Source of the DNA: Pseudoflavonifractor capillosus | GTDB taxonomy: Bacteria; Bacillota; Clostridia; Oscillospirales; Oscillospiraceae | DNA: 64,000 bases | Direction: 5' to 3' | Assembly: GCF_016902575.1 (NCBI RefSeq) | Contig: NZ_JACSNZ010000007.1 | Span: 1 to 64,000 of the forward strand | In this document: positions 33,134 through 42,483 of the stretch, piece after piece | How positions within the stretch are numbered: the first letter of the stretch is position 1 | Layout of the letters: each line of letters begins with the position of its first letter | The notes under the pieces: generated by a model | Database searches by the model: none | What the model was told of the DNA's origin: nothing | The model's input: the letters and a program-made list of their open reading frames with translations, nothing else | Made by a program: the position numbers and the translations under genes

Positions 33134-34270
33134 TCACTTTTGATTCGCTGATCTGGATGGATGATAGAGATTTTCCAACGCCCGAATGCTGCTGAAGTTA
33201 TCGTAGCCCTTCTCTTTGAGCACGGCGCTGGTATCCTCTCTGGGCTGGTCCAGCAGCTCTCGTGCATAATCCACCCAGGGCTGAGTGCTGCCGTCTATGG
33301 GCGCAAAGCGTACATGCTCCGTCAGCTTCGCCTCAGGGGTGATCTGATTGGAAAAAATCACAGGCAGGCCCGCCGCCTGGGCCTCTACCCCGGAAATAGG
33401 CAACCCTTCAAAATGGGAGGGCAGCAAAAAGAGGTCCATGGCCTGGAGCAGCTTCCACACTTCATTGGTGGTCCCCCAGAACACCACCCGTTCTTCCAAT
33501 CCCATGCGTTTTACTTTTTCTTGAATTTCTCCTTGGCCTCCGCCTTCTCCAATCAGCAGCAGCTTGGCGTTGGGGATCTCTGCTGCCAACGCAGCAAACA
33601 CATCAATGAGAAAATCATGGTTCTTCTGGTAATCAAAACGGCCAACATGTCCAAATACCACAGAGTCCTCCCAGTGATTTTCCGCTCGTACTTGCTGGCG
33701 GACCTGGGGATTCCATGTGAATTTGTCCACATCAATGCCGTTGTTGAGAATGGTGATCGGCTGCTGCCGGCGCAGCTGATCCGGATACATCCATTTTGCC
33801 GCATACGTGGAACAGGCCACATATCGATCCGCTTTTCCATTCAGGCGACCCCGACTCAGCCGGTGGAGCATTGCCTTTATGGCACGATGTCCGTGATCCA
33901 CCCCGGAAGAATGGGAATGTACAATGACATATGGTACCCCGGCACGCCGACATGCAACGGCATAAGCCAGCAGCTTATCGGCTACGTCTGCGTGGATGTG
34001 AACCACATCGTAGCTTCTTTCCCGAAGCAGCTTCTCCAGATTGTCTGCACAGGCCCGCTGCTTGAACACCTTGGGGCCTTGATAGATGAGTTGGAATACT
34101 TCTCCTCCGTACTGCTCCACCTCACGGATATGCTCGGCTTGCTCGAAGGCTTCAAAGGAACATACATCCACCAACATCCCTTGATCCTGCCGATTCCGAA
34201 TCAGGTTCATGACAAAGGAGAATACGCCCCCTCTGCCAATGTCATCCACATTCACTTCCAAAACTCTCAC
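33134..34270 (-). CDS. Glycosyltransferase family 4 (GT-B)
   Basis: The protein has 378 aa from a GTG start. The N-terminal acceptor domain begins RVLEVNVDDIGRGGVFSFVM. The donor domain has ILNNGIDVDKF, FGHVGRFDYQKNHDFLIDVF and DLFLLPSHFEGLPISGVEAQAAGLPVI; the E(x7)E-type motif is the HFEG...GVEAQ block. This retaining enzyme class uses UDP- or GDP-sugars. It sits 9 nt upstream of the DUF4422 gene and adds one sugar of the repeat unit. Confidence 0.92.
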   Translation of the reverse strand: MRVLEVNVDDIGRGGVFSFVMNLIRNRQDQGMLVDVCSFEAFEQAEHIREVEQYGGEVFQLIYQGPKVFKQRACADNLEKLLRERSYDVVHIHADVADKLLAYAVACRRAGVPYVIVHSHSSGVDHGHRAIKAMLHRLSRGRLNGKADRYVACSTYAAKWMYPDQLRRQQPITILNNGIDVDKFTWNPQVRQQVRAENHWEDSVVFGHVGRFDYQKNHDFLIDVFAALAAEIPNAKLLLIGEGGGQGEIQEKVKRMGLEERVVFWGTTNEVWKLLQAMDLFLLPSHFEGLPISGVEAQAAGLPVIFSNQITPEAKLTEHVRFAPIDGSTQPWVDYARELLDQPREDTSAVLKEKGYDNFSSIRALENLYHPSRSANQK

Positions 34271-34300
34271 AGTGCTTCATCACTCCATCTGATTTCCTGC

Positions 34301-36295
34301 CTATTTCCCCCTGGATCTTCCGTACATCAGCTGGAACATCCGGTAGTACGGCAGGTTGATTTTGAACAGTCGTCTGAGAAAAGCCACTCTCCAGGCAGAG
34401 GTGGCAAAATCGTACTTAAACTCTCCCAAATGGAACATGTAGTGCCCCAGGGATTTGGGCTTTGCCACCGGCTGTACCGTGGTGTCATGGTAGGGGAAAT
34501 CCCCAAACAGCTGCGCATCTCTCAGCTTGGCTTGCCCACCAAACCGCAGAAGATTTTGGTACAGCACCCTGGGTGAATACTCCTTTTGGCCCAGAAAACT
34601 GCTTCCAAACTCCTCAACAAAACGCAATGCACCATTTCGAAGTTTGACCATGATTTCCGAGGCCTTTCGCTCCTGCTCCACTTCGTCCCGGTATTCATAG
34701 GGCTGGAAAGCAATTTCGGGCTTACCGCTTTCCTTGTCCCACATATACCGGGTAACTGAGCCGTGGGGCGCAGAGAAAAACATTTCAATGAGCGCATTGT
34801 ACGCTGCAAAACTCTCCAGCATTTCCTGGTCCTGGGTGAAGTTCACAAGATATCCCTTTGCATGTTCCGGTGACACCACCGCATCATGGCGAATGGCCAG
34901 ATACAATTCGTAAACCTGGTACGGCTGGGTGAGCTGGCTCTGATCCAACTCCTCCAACGCCTTTTGGATGGAGCCACGCCAGCCAATGTCCACCAAAGTC
35001 ACCGGGCCACTGAAATTCTCCTGCTGGAAGTAATGATCCATGGCCTGGTATTCCTCTTTGGCTGCCTGTTTCAACACCGGGGAAAAGTACTCAAACAGCC
35101 GCAAAACATCAGGATGGGTCTTAAACTCACCTCTGGAGTAGGTCTGTTCCGGGTCGATGCCCAGAGACTGCGCAGCAGCACGGAATTCCTCCGGCGAGAT
35201 GCCGAATCGTTCAAATACCACATCCGCCTTGGTGGTCTGGTGTACGGAAATATAGTGGGTGGCACGCTCCCAAGTACACGCCCCATACAGCGCCGGCAAA
35301 TATAAGCTCCGGCGAGAGCAGTAGAGATAATGGTCTTCCGTCTCCCAACCACGCAGCTGCTTGAGCCGCTCATAGGCCTGTTTGACGATATACCCATCTC
35401 GGGAGACAAAATAGAGCTTGGAGCCCTTGCCAGCCTGGCGCCCAATCCAGTCCGCAAAGCCGTAGAGCAGCGGCCCGAATACTTCAAAGCCCAGCCGTTC
35501 ATAGGGGTCTTCCACCCGCTCCAAACGGTTGTCAAGAAATGCTGCCACGTCTTTGTAGTCCCGGCATTGCTCCTGGTTCAGGCCATTGTCCCCGTAATAT
35601 TCCATTCGCACCAATCTGCGTGGAATTTTACAGGCTCGCAATCCATTTTTCTTGGCTTGAAGCACATCCGCCTTCAAGTCATCCCCAATGTGAATGACCT
35701 GGTTGGGCCGGAGTTGTTCTCTGTCCAAAAAGGTGCGGTACAGTCCCCCATCTCGTTTAGAGACTCCTTCCTGGCAAGACACATACAACCTTTGATACCC
35801 ACGGTACCCACACTTCTCCAGCATTTTTTCCAGTACACTGGGAGCCAGATACATATCTGAAATGACATAGATCTTCACACCAGAGGCCAGGCAGGCGTCA
35901 TACACCTTTTTTATCATGGGATTGGGAGTACACAGAGCGATCTCCATGTTCTCCTCCAGTTCCACCAGTGCATCCACGCTCCAGGTTGGCGGCAACGCCA
36001 TCTGCTCATAAATTTGCCGGAGGGTGACTTCTCCTCCGGTCATCTCTCGAGCCTTTTCCTCCGCCTTGATTCGGGCCTGAACGAAGGAGTTGGTATTGCC
36101 GCTATCTCCTTGCAGCTGTCTCTCCATCTCCCGAAATACATGGGTTGGAGAGGAAACATCTCGCTTCAAAAGGGTGTCGAAAATGTCAAAGGAGACCGCA
36201 GCATACCCGTTGATTTCATCCAGAAGCTGCTGTGATTCTTTACATCCCATTTCATCCACACGCAGCAGTTGTTTTAGCTTATGCTTCATTCCCAT
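34301..36295 (-). CDS. HAD-domain protein of capsule loci with a large C-terminal domain
   Basis: The protein has 664 aa from ATG 36295 (GAGGGG upstream). Residues of about 30-250 are a HAD hydrolase: SFDIFDTLLKRDV (D37, D40), VISDMYL, SKRDGGLY and HIGDDLKADV. The C-terminal 400 residues include KLYFVSRDGYIVKQAYERLK, then YCSRRSLYLPALYG and VTLVDIGWRGSIQKALEEL, a pattern seen in proteins of polysaccharide loci but of uncertain activity. The architecture suggests a phosphatase or phosphotransferase fused to a transferase-like part. Exact reaction unknown. Confidence 0.75.
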   Translation of the reverse strand: MGMKHKLKQLLRVDEMGCKESQQLLDEINGYAAVSFDIFDTLLKRDVSSPTHVFREMERQLQGDSGNTNSFVQARIKAEEKAREMTGGEVTLRQIYEQMALPPTWSVDALVELEENMEIALCTPNPMIKKVYDACLASGVKIYVISDMYLAPSVLEKMLEKCGYRGYQRLYVSCQEGVSKRDGGLYRTFLDREQLRPNQVIHIGDDLKADVLQAKKNGLRACKIPRRLVRMEYYGDNGLNQEQCRDYKDVAAFLDNRLERVEDPYERLGFEVFGPLLYGFADWIGRQAGKGSKLYFVSRDGYIVKQAYERLKQLRGWETEDHYLYCSRRSLYLPALYGACTWERATHYISVHQTTKADVVFERFGISPEEFRAAAQSLGIDPEQTYSRGEFKTHPDVLRLFEYFSPVLKQAAKEEYQAMDHYFQQENFSGPVTLVDIGWRGSIQKALEELDQSQLTQPYQVYELYLAIRHDAVVSPEHAKGYLVNFTQDQEMLESFAAYNALIEMFFSAPHGSVTRYMWDKESGKPEIAFQPYEYRDEVEQERKASEIMVKLRNGALRFVEEFGSSFLGQKEYSPRVLYQNLLRFGGQAKLRDAQLFGDFPYHDTTVQPVAKPKSLGHYMFHLGEFKYDFATSAWRVAFLRRLFKINLPYYRMFQLMYGRSRGK

Positions 36296-36313
36296 GAAGT
36301 TCTTCCCCTCACA

Positions 36314-37087
36314 TCAAAAACTGCCTTGATATTTCCGTTTGCAAAACTTCGCCCGTAAGAAGGAAGTTCCCTTACGCCACCAGTTCACAGGCTCCGGAGA
36401 GACCAGGGGCAGCTCCTGATAGCTGTACCCTTGGGTCTCCAGCCACACATCCAGCAGCAGTTCACTGACTCGACCAAAAAGTCGAGCCTGGAAGGGATCC
36501 AGACTCTTGTAATCCACCCGATCCTCCAACTGTTCCAAAATGGGGAATAGCCAGGCGCAGTAGGCATCGGATTTCTCAGCGGACATGATGAACATATTGA
36601 ACATATGGCCCCACGTGCGCTTCATCACTCGGTCAAACGCATCCAGATACTGAGGGCACTGCTCCCCGATGATAGCTCGGGTCAGATCCAGGTGCTCCCG
36701 GTAATGGGTGTTGGAATAATGGGAATAGAGGGTCTCAATATAATAGCGCCGCTTCCGAGGCAGTAGAATGTCACTCGTGGTGAGCAAACGCTCCAGCTGC
36801 GTCTGATTTAGAATCCGCTCCCAAGGATCTTTGCTTTTTACCCCCGAACCAAAATGGCGGCGGTAGTGAACCAGTCCCTTATAATCAGACTGATTGTTTT
36901 TCCACAGCCAGTACAGGCCGGTCAACTCACAGTAATACGGGTTTTTCGTGGAAATATTCTCCCCCGTATCATCTCCGGCAAAGCCCAGATCCTGCTTCCC
37001 CGCTTTTCCCACATGGAGGGGAAGATAACAGGGGTCTTGAGGCATTTGATAGGGCTTATGGGTGGCCACTATAATGGTGTACGTCAT
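36314..37087 (-). CDS. DUF4422 capsular polysaccharide glycosyltransferase (second copy)
   Basis: The protein has 257 aa. The start ATG 37087 overlaps the glf stop (ATGA). IIVATHKPYQMPQDPCYLPL, the HVGKAGKQDLGFAGDDTGEN block, NPYYCELTGLYWLWKNN and YKGLVHYRRHFG align with the protein at 32333-33124, though the two differ strongly in the C-terminal half. Direct coupling to UDP-galactopyranose mutase supports a galactofuranosyltransferase role; this is inferred. Confidence 0.87.
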   Translation of the reverse strand: MTYTIIVATHKPYQMPQDPCYLPLHVGKAGKQDLGFAGDDTGENISTKNPYYCELTGLYWLWKNNQSDYKGLVHYRRHFGSGVKSKDPWERILNQTQLERLLTTSDILLPRKRRYYIETLYSHYSNTHYREHLDLTRAIIGEQCPQYLDAFDRVMKRTWGHMFNMFIMSAEKSDAYCAWLFPILEQLEDRVDYKSLDPFQARLFGRVSELLLDVWLETQGYSYQELPLVSPEPVNWWRKGTSFLRAKFCKRKYQGSF

Positions 37088-38184
37088 TTTTCCATCCGCT
37101 CCCACAAATTCATGGCAGACTCAATCACCTTGTCCATGTCGTAGTACTTGTATTCACCCAAGCGCCCTCCGAAAATGACGTGGCTTTCCTGCGCCGCTTT
37201 TTGGGCATACTGCTGGTAGAGGGCCTGGTTCTTCTCATCGTTGACAGGATAGTAAGGCTCCATGCCCTCCTGCCAGTCGGTGGAATACTCCTTGGAGATG
37301 ACGGTCTTGGGCTGGGTGCCAAACTCAAAATGCTTGTGCTCGATGACCCGGGTGTAGGGGGTCTCCCGGTCGGTGTAATTCACCACAGCCACACCCTGGT
37401 AGTTATCCGTGTCCAGCACCTCCGTCTCGAAGCGCACGGTGCGGTACTCCAGCTTGCCAAAGCAGTAATCGTAGTAGGCATCAATGGCGCCGGTGTAAAT
37501 GATGGTCGCCCCCATAGCCTCATACTTCTCCCGGTGCTGGAGGAAGTCCACCCCCAGCTCCACATCAGCCCCCTCAAACAGCTTGTCCACCAGAACATTG
37601 TAGCCTCCCATGGGGATGCCCTGGTAGGCATCGTTGAAATAGTTGTTGTCGTAGGTGAAGCGAACAGGCAGACGCTTGATGATGAAGCTGGGCAGTTCCT
37701 TGCAGTCCCGGCCCCACTGCTTCTCTGTGTAGCCCTTCACCAGCTTCTGGTAGATATCAGTGCCCACCAGGCTGATGGCCTGCTCCTCCAGGTTGCGAGG
37801 CTCGCCCTGAATGACGGCACGCTGCTCATCAATCTTAGCCTTGGCCTCCTGGGGCGTGCGCACCCCCCACATCTTGCTGAAGGTGTTCATGTTGAAGGGC
37901 ATGTTGTAGATCTCACCCTTGTAGTTGGCAATGGGAGAGTTGGTGTAGCGGTTGAACTCCACCAGAGAGTTGACAAAATTCCACACCTTCTTGTTGCTGG
38001 TGTGGAAAATGTGGGCGCCGTACTTGTGGACGTGGATCCCCTCCACATCCTCGCAGTACACGTTGCCGCCCATGTGATCCCGGCGCTCCAGCACCAGGCA
38101 CTTTTTGCCCTGCTGACGGGCCATATAATTGATGACGCCAGAGAAGAGCCCTGCGCCCACCAAAATGTAATCATAGTGCTTCAT
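37084..38184 (-). CDS. glf: UDP-galactopyranose mutase
   Basis: The protein has 366 aa from ATG 38184 (AGGAG 9 nt upstream; a GTG two codons earlier is too close). The FAD-binding start YDYILVGAGLFSGVINYMAR, the VLERRDHMGGNVYCED block, HKYGAHIFHTSNKKVW, NRYTNSPIANYKGEIYNMPF and KQWGRDCKELP are all typical. The flavoenzyme converts UDP-galactopyranose into UDP-galactofuranose, so the glycan made here should contain galactofuranose. It is followed by a DUF4422 transferase with a 4-nt overlap. Confidence 0.97.
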   Translation of the reverse strand: MKHYDYILVGAGLFSGVINYMARQQGKKCLVLERRDHMGGNVYCEDVEGIHVHKYGAHIFHTSNKKVWNFVNSLVEFNRYTNSPIANYKGEIYNMPFNMNTFSKMWGVRTPQEAKAKIDEQRAVIQGEPRNLEEQAISLVGTDIYQKLVKGYTEKQWGRDCKELPSFIIKRLPVRFTYDNNYFNDAYQGIPMGGYNVLVDKLFEGADVELGVDFLQHREKYEAMGATIIYTGAIDAYYDYCFGKLEYRTVRFETEVLDTDNYQGVAVVNYTDRETPYTRVIEHKHFEFGTQPKTVISKEYSTDWQEGMEPYYPVNDEKNQALYQQYAQKAAQESHVIFGGRLGEYKYYDMDKVIESAMNLWERMEK

Positions 38185-38232
38185 CTTCACTCACTCCTAG
38201 TCTTCTTCACGTTCTCCACTGGGGCACACCTG

Positions 38233-39651
38233 TTACCTGGCCCCCACCTTTTTGAAAATCACAACCACTGTCTTGAGCAGGATCTTGGCATCCAGCTGCA
38301 AGTTCCAGTTGTCGATATACTCCACATCCAGACGCACCACTTCCTCGAAGTCCTCGATGTCGCTGCGTCCGCTCACCTGCCACAGGCCGGTAAGGCCGGG
38401 CTTCATGCTCAGTCTGCGCTTGTGCCGAGGCTCGTAGTGCTTGAACTCCTCCACCGTGGGAGGACGGGTGCCCACCAGGCTCATCTCACCCTTCAGGATG
38501 TTCCAGAACTGGGGCAGCTCGTCAATGCTGGTGGAGCGGATGAACTTGCCCACACGGGTCACCCGGGGGTCATCCGTCATTTTGAACATCTGACCCTTCA
38601 TCTCGTTTTTCTCCATCAGCTCTGCCTTGCGCTGCTCGGCATCCTGATACATGGAGCGGAACTTATAGATGTAGAAGTACCGTCCGTTCTTTCCCACTCG
38701 CTTTTGGCGGAACACGGCCGGGCCGGGGGATTCCAGCTTGATGGCGGGAATCACAACAATGGACACCACGGCAGTGATGACAAGCCCCACCACTGCACCA
38801 ATGACATCAACGATTCGTTTCATCAGCAATTTATTGTAGTCAAAAAAACGGGGCGCAAATTTGACCACCGGCAGATTTCCAACCATATCAATGCAACGGC
38901 TGTACCCCTCTTTCCCCTCCAACATATTGATGTTGAGCTGAACAGGGATGCCCATCTCCTCAAAGCCGTCAATATAATCTGCCAAGGATTTGCCGGTATC
39001 GTAGGGCACGTTGATATAGGCCACATCCACCACTTCATGCTGGGGGTCCTCCATCAGATCCTCCAGGGTGGCCACCACTGGATATCCGCTGATTTTTGTG
39101 CCCCGCAGGTCCTGGTCCACAATGGCAATGCGCAGGTTGTAGCTTTCCAGCTCCTCCCCACTTTTCAGTTGGGCGAGAACATAGTTCACCCGATCCAGGG
39201 TGGTTACCAGATACATATGCTGCTTTTCTCCCATTTCCCGACGTTTTTTGATAATTTTCTTCACCAGGAAATGGCCCAGACACATAAAAACCAGATTGCT
39301 CAGCACCGTCACTGCCCACACGGTACGGGTCAGGAATTGCAGCTTGTGGGCAGCAAAAAACACCAGTGCAATGACTCCCGCCACAAATGCACTGACCTTT
39401 ACAATATAGACAAATTCTTCATATCCGTCTCGGCGCCCAAAGTCCTGGTTTGCGTTGAAAAACACATACACACAGAAATAGGTCACCAACACCAACCACA
39501 GGTTGGCAATCACCTCGTTCATCGTGGGGTTCATCATGTCCGGACGGAACTCCAGACGCACCACACTGGCAAATAAAAAAGCCGCTACCAAGCATATCGC
39601 ATCCACTATAATCAGCAGTGAATTTTGCAGCTTCTGCTTTTGCTGAAACAC
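38233..39651 (-). CDS. Polyprenyl-phosphate hexose-1-phosphate transferase (WbaP/CpsE-like initiating enzyme)
   Basis: The protein has 472 aa. GTG 39651 is chosen because CAGGAGGA lies 10 nt before it; a GTG seven codons upstream lies before this site and has none of its own. Four N-terminal membrane helices and a CoA-binding-like Rossmann part (about 140-260) precede the catalytic domain (about 270-472): [77 protein letters not shown] and [14 protein letters not shown]. It loads the first sugar phosphate on undecaprenyl phosphate and heads the leftward operon. Confidence 0.95.
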   Translation of the reverse strand: MFQQKQKLQNSLLIIVDAICLVAAFLFASVVRLEFRPDMMNPTMNEVIANLWLVLVTYFCVYVFFNANQDFGRRDGYEEFVYIVKVSAFVAGVIALVFFAAHKLQFLTRTVWAVTVLSNLVFMCLGHFLVKKIIKKRREMGEKQHMYLVTTLDRVNYVLAQLKSGEELESYNLRIAIVDQDLRGTKISGYPVVATLEDLMEDPQHEVVDVAYINVPYDTGKSLADYIDGFEEMGIPVQLNINMLEGKEGYSRCIDMVGNLPVVKFAPRFFDYNKLLMKRIVDVIGAVVGLVITAVVSIVVIPAIKLESPGPAVFRQKRVGKNGRYFYIYKFRSMYQDAEQRKAELMEKNEMKGQMFKMTDDPRVTRVGKFIRSTSIDELPQFWNILKGEMSLVGTRPPTVEEFKHYEPRHKRRLSMKPGLTGLWQVSGRSDIEDFEEVVRLDVEYIDNWNLQLDAKILLKTVVVIFKKVGAR

Positions 39652-39695
39652 CGCAGAATCTCCTCCTGTCACAAATCATCGATGTATGGGCTACC

Positions 39696-39724
39696 ATCAT
39701 AACACATTTCGATCCATTCTACAA
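39696..39724 (-). promoter_or_regulatory. Promoter of the leftward polysaccharide operon
   Basis: On the minus strand TTGTAG (39719-39724) and TATGAT (39696-39701) are 17 bp apart, with the start expected near 39689, about 38 nt before the GTG of the initiating transferase. Confidence 0.65.
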
Positions 39725-39803
39725 CCAGAGAATACATTTATACGAAAAATCTTAAGATTCTCTTGAGATATCCCTTTTCACTCTTTCTTTCTCTTCCCAC
39801 CCA

Positions 39804-39812
39804 TGATATAAT
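39804..39812 (+). promoter_or_regulatory. Extended -10 promoter of the rightward GT4/sugar-transferase pair
   Basis: TGATATAAT is a perfect extended -10 (TATAAT 39807-39812). No good -35 is seen, which extended -10 promoters tolerate. The 66-nt leader holds the AAGGAGG site of the GT4 gene. Confidence 0.65.
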
Positions 39813-39878
39813 ACATGACATGTTTTTCCCCCACCGCACCGTGATTTTTGATACTTTTTCCCCTAAGGAGGGGTACTT

Positions 39879-41006
39879 ATGGGTCGCATTTTGTTTGTTG
39901 CGTCCACATTTTCCCACATCTGGAACTTTCACCGTCCATACCTCCGGGCCTTTGCCAGACAAGGTTGGCAGGCGGACGTAGCCTGCGGCGGAACCTCCAT
40001 GGAGATACCAGAGGCCCATCACACATACACCATTCCCCTGGAAAAAAGCATGGCATCTCCCCGCAACTTCACTGCGACTGGGAATCTGCGCGCCCTCATT
40101 GGGAAAAACCACTACGATATCATCAGCTGCCACACCGCCTTGGCCTCCTTTTTTGTTCGTCTGGCAGTCATGGGTATGAGGCACCGCCCCCTGGTGGCGT
40201 GCACCTGCCATGGATATCTCTTTGACCAAGACACCCCCGCCCTCAAGCGCCTGGTACTCAGCGCAGCAGAACGGCTCACTGCACCTGTCACCGATCTTCT
40301 CATGACTATGAACCAGTGGGATACCCAGTACGCCCAAGCCCACAAGCTGGGCCGCCGTGTGGTGCACATTCCCGGCATGGGCATCGACCCCCAAAAACTA
40401 CCCGCAGTCTCTCCAGATCAGGTGCAGCAGCTGCGGGAGCAGCTTGAGCTGCCTCAGGATGCCTTTGTGCTCCTCTTTGCCGGAGAATTTTCCCACCGTA
40501 AGAGCCAGCACATCCTGCTGAAGGCCTTGGCCCAGCTTCCCCAGCAGGTATACCTGCTCCTTCCCGGCCAAGGAAGCGAGCTGGAAGCCTGTCAGCAGCT
40601 GAGTCGAGATCTCGGGGTATCCCAGCGGGTGCGGTTTCCCGGTCAGGTGGCAGATATGCCCATATGGTATTCTGCCTGTGATGCCGTGGTATCCGCCAGC
40701 CGCATTGAGGGACTGCCCTTCAATCTCATGGAGGCTATGTACTACGCTCGTCCCATTGTGGCCAGTGATGTGAAAGGACACCACGACCTTTTGGCTCCCC
40801 GGCAAGTGGGACTACTTTACCCCTACGGTGACGCAGACCTCTGCGCCCGTCACATCGCCACACTGATGGCCCATCCCCACGAGACCCGAGCCATGGGTTT
40901 GAGGGCACAGCAGGCTGTATCCGGCTATCTGCTGCACCAGGTGGAGGGGCAAATCATGGATTGCTATCAGGCACTACTCAGCCAGGAAGGATCTTCAACG
41001 TCATGA
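39879..41006 (+). CDS. Glycosyltransferase family 4
   Basis: The protein has 375 aa. ATG 39879 follows CTAAGGAGG. GRILFVASTFSHIWNFHRPY opens the acceptor domain; CTCHGYLF, then HIPGMGIDPQKL and FAGEFSHRKSQHILLKAL mark the domain junction. VSASRIEGLPFNLMEAMYYA, then RPIVASDVKGHHDLL is the donor-binding E(x7)E region. The wording is that of EpsF/CapM-like enzymes. Its stop overlaps the start of the next gene (ATGA), pairing it with an initiating transferase, so the two may form a separate lipid-linked disaccharide. Confidence 0.92.
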   Translation: MGRILFVASTFSHIWNFHRPYLRAFARQGWQADVACGGTSMEIPEAHHTYTIPLEKSMASPRNFTATGNLRALIGKNHYDIISCHTALASFFVRLAVMGMRHRPLVACTCHGYLFDQDTPALKRLVLSAAERLTAPVTDLLMTMNQWDTQYAQAHKLGRRVVHIPGMGIDPQKLPAVSPDQVQQLREQLELPQDAFVLLFAGEFSHRKSQHILLKALAQLPQQVYLLLPGQGSELEACQQLSRDLGVSQRVRFPGQVADMPIWYSACDAVVSASRIEGLPFNLMEAMYYARPIVASDVKGHHDLLAPRQVGLLYPYGDADLCARHIATLMAHPHETRAMGLRAQQAVSGYLLHQVEGQIMDCYQALLSQEGSSTS

Positions 41007-42385
41007 TAAAGGAAAATCAACGCACCCTGAATTATATCAACGTCGCACTGGATGCTCTACTCATCATTCTGTGTATGCCCGTGGCCTATGTTATCCGTGT
41101 TCATTTCTTTCCCTTCGATCCCCGTGGCATCACTCTGCCCTACTACCTCATTCTAACTCTGTGCATATTGCCTGTCTTTTTGGTGACTTTGGGCGCCATG
41201 AGTCTCTACGAGTCGCTGCGTACCCGACGGCTCCATTGGGAAATAGGGCGGCTGTTCTGGGCCTGCGCCATCAACTTTGTGGTGCTGCAAACCATGCTTT
41301 TCCTCATCAAGCAGTTCTATTTTTCTCGCCTCACTTTTGTGCTCTACTTTATCCTTGTGTTCTTTTCCCTGAGCTGCAAGAGGCTGGTTGTGCGTCTGTC
41401 GCTGCATCGGTTCCGCAAGATGGGATACAACCAAAAGCACGTGCTGCTGCTGGGTAACGGCCCCATGGCAAAGCGATATATCCAAGCCATCGCCTCAGAT
41501 TCCAACTTAGGTTTTCTCATTGACGGATACCTGGCCCAGGAGGACACGCTGAAAGATCTGGGTTATCTGGGTGTACTGGATGATCTGGCCTATGTACTCA
41601 GTCGCTACCAACCCGAAGAGGTGGTGGCAGCTCTGGCCCCAGAGGAATTTTCCTACACCCCCATCATCATCGAGTGTTGCGAAAAAGAAGGTGTCAAACT
41701 GTCCATCGTCCCCTTCTATGCACAATACATGCCCTCAAATCCCCAGTTTGACTCCATCAACGGGGTGCCCATCATGAATATCCGCCGCATCCCGCTGGAC
41801 AACATGGTCTACGCTGCGGCCAAACGCTTTTTAGACATCGTGGGTTCCCTGGTGCTCATTGTCCTCACTTCCCCCTTTATGCTCTTTGCTGCGGTGGGGG
41901 TGCGTTTGTCCTCCCCCGGCCCCATCATTTTCCGCCAAGAGCGGGTAGGTCTGCACAACAAGCCCTTCTATATGTACAAATTCCGTTCCATGCGGGTCAA
42001 TGCCGCTCAGGACACCGGCTGGAGCCGCAACCGTGACCCTCGAAAGACCAAGTTTGGCGCTCTCATCCGCAAACTCTCCATTGATGAGCTGCCTCAGCTG
42101 TTCAACGTGCTCAAGGGCGACATGAGTTTGGTGGGGCCTCGGCCGGAGATCCCACACTTTGTGGAGCAGTTCAAGGACGAGATTCCCCTCTACATGGTCA
42201 AGCATCAGGTGCGTCCCGGCATCACCGGTTGGGCACAGATCAACGGTCTGCGGGGGGACACTTCCATTGTGGAGCGCATTCGCCACGATATCTATTATAT
42301 CGAAAACTGGAGTATTTTCCTGGACTTCAAGATCCTCCTCATGACCCCCTTTAAAGGTATCGTCAACCAGGAAAAGCTGAGATGA
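41003..42385 (+). CDS. Undecaprenyl-phosphate glucose/galactose phosphotransferase-like initiating enzyme (WcaJ type)
   Basis: The protein has 460 aa; ATG 41003 overlaps the GT4 stop. Four to five N-terminal helices, a Rossmann-like middle (HVLLLGNGPMAKRYIQAI), then the bacterial sugar transferase domain from about residue 270: KRFLDIVGSLVLIVLTSPF, SSPGPIIFRQERVGLHNKPF, MYKFRSM, KLSIDELPQLFNVLKGDMSL, VGPRPE and RPGITGWAQINGLRGDTS. The full WcaJ architecture is complete. It is the second initiating enzyme in the window, on the opposite strand from the first. Confidence 0.94.
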   Translation: MIKENQRTLNYINVALDALLIILCMPVAYVIRVHFFPFDPRGITLPYYLILTLCILPVFLVTLGAMSLYESLRTRRLHWEIGRLFWACAINFVVLQTMLFLIKQFYFSRLTFVLYFILVFFSLSCKRLVVRLSLHRFRKMGYNQKHVLLLGNGPMAKRYIQAIASDSNLGFLIDGYLAQEDTLKDLGYLGVLDDLAYVLSRYQPEEVVAALAPEEFSYTPIIIECCEKEGVKLSIVPFYAQYMPSNPQFDSINGVPIMNIRRIPLDNMVYAAAKRFLDIVGSLVLIVLTSPFMLFAAVGVRLSSPGPIIFRQERVGLHNKPFYMYKFRSMRVNAAQDTGWSRNRDPRKTKFGALIRKLSIDELPQLFNVLKGDMSLVGPRPEIPHFVEQFKDEIPLYMVKHQVRPGITGWAQINGLRGDTSIVERIRHDIYYIENWSIFLDFKILLMTPFKGIVNQEKLR

Positions 42386-42401
42386 GCCCACGTTCCCGCT
42401 C

Positions 42402-42430
42402 TTGCCCCACCGGAGAATTTATGCTATAAT
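42402..42430 (+). promoter_or_regulatory. Promoter of the MntR/DtxR-like regulator
   Basis: TTGCCC (42402-42407), 17-bp spacer and TATAAT (42425-42430) with TGC in front, an extended -10. A short inverted repeat CGCCG-N6-CGGCG (42448-42463) lies just downstream and might be an operator. Confidence 0.72.
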
Positions 42431-42483
42431 GGCACAAATTCCGTTGCCGCCGGGAAAACGGCGTGAAAGGGCGGTGAATCCAT

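Noticed and set aside
37180-39576. 798-codon open frame on the plus strand opposite glf and the initiating transferase
   Set aside because: Both minus-strand genes have complete family motifs and ribosome binding sites; the antisense frame has none.
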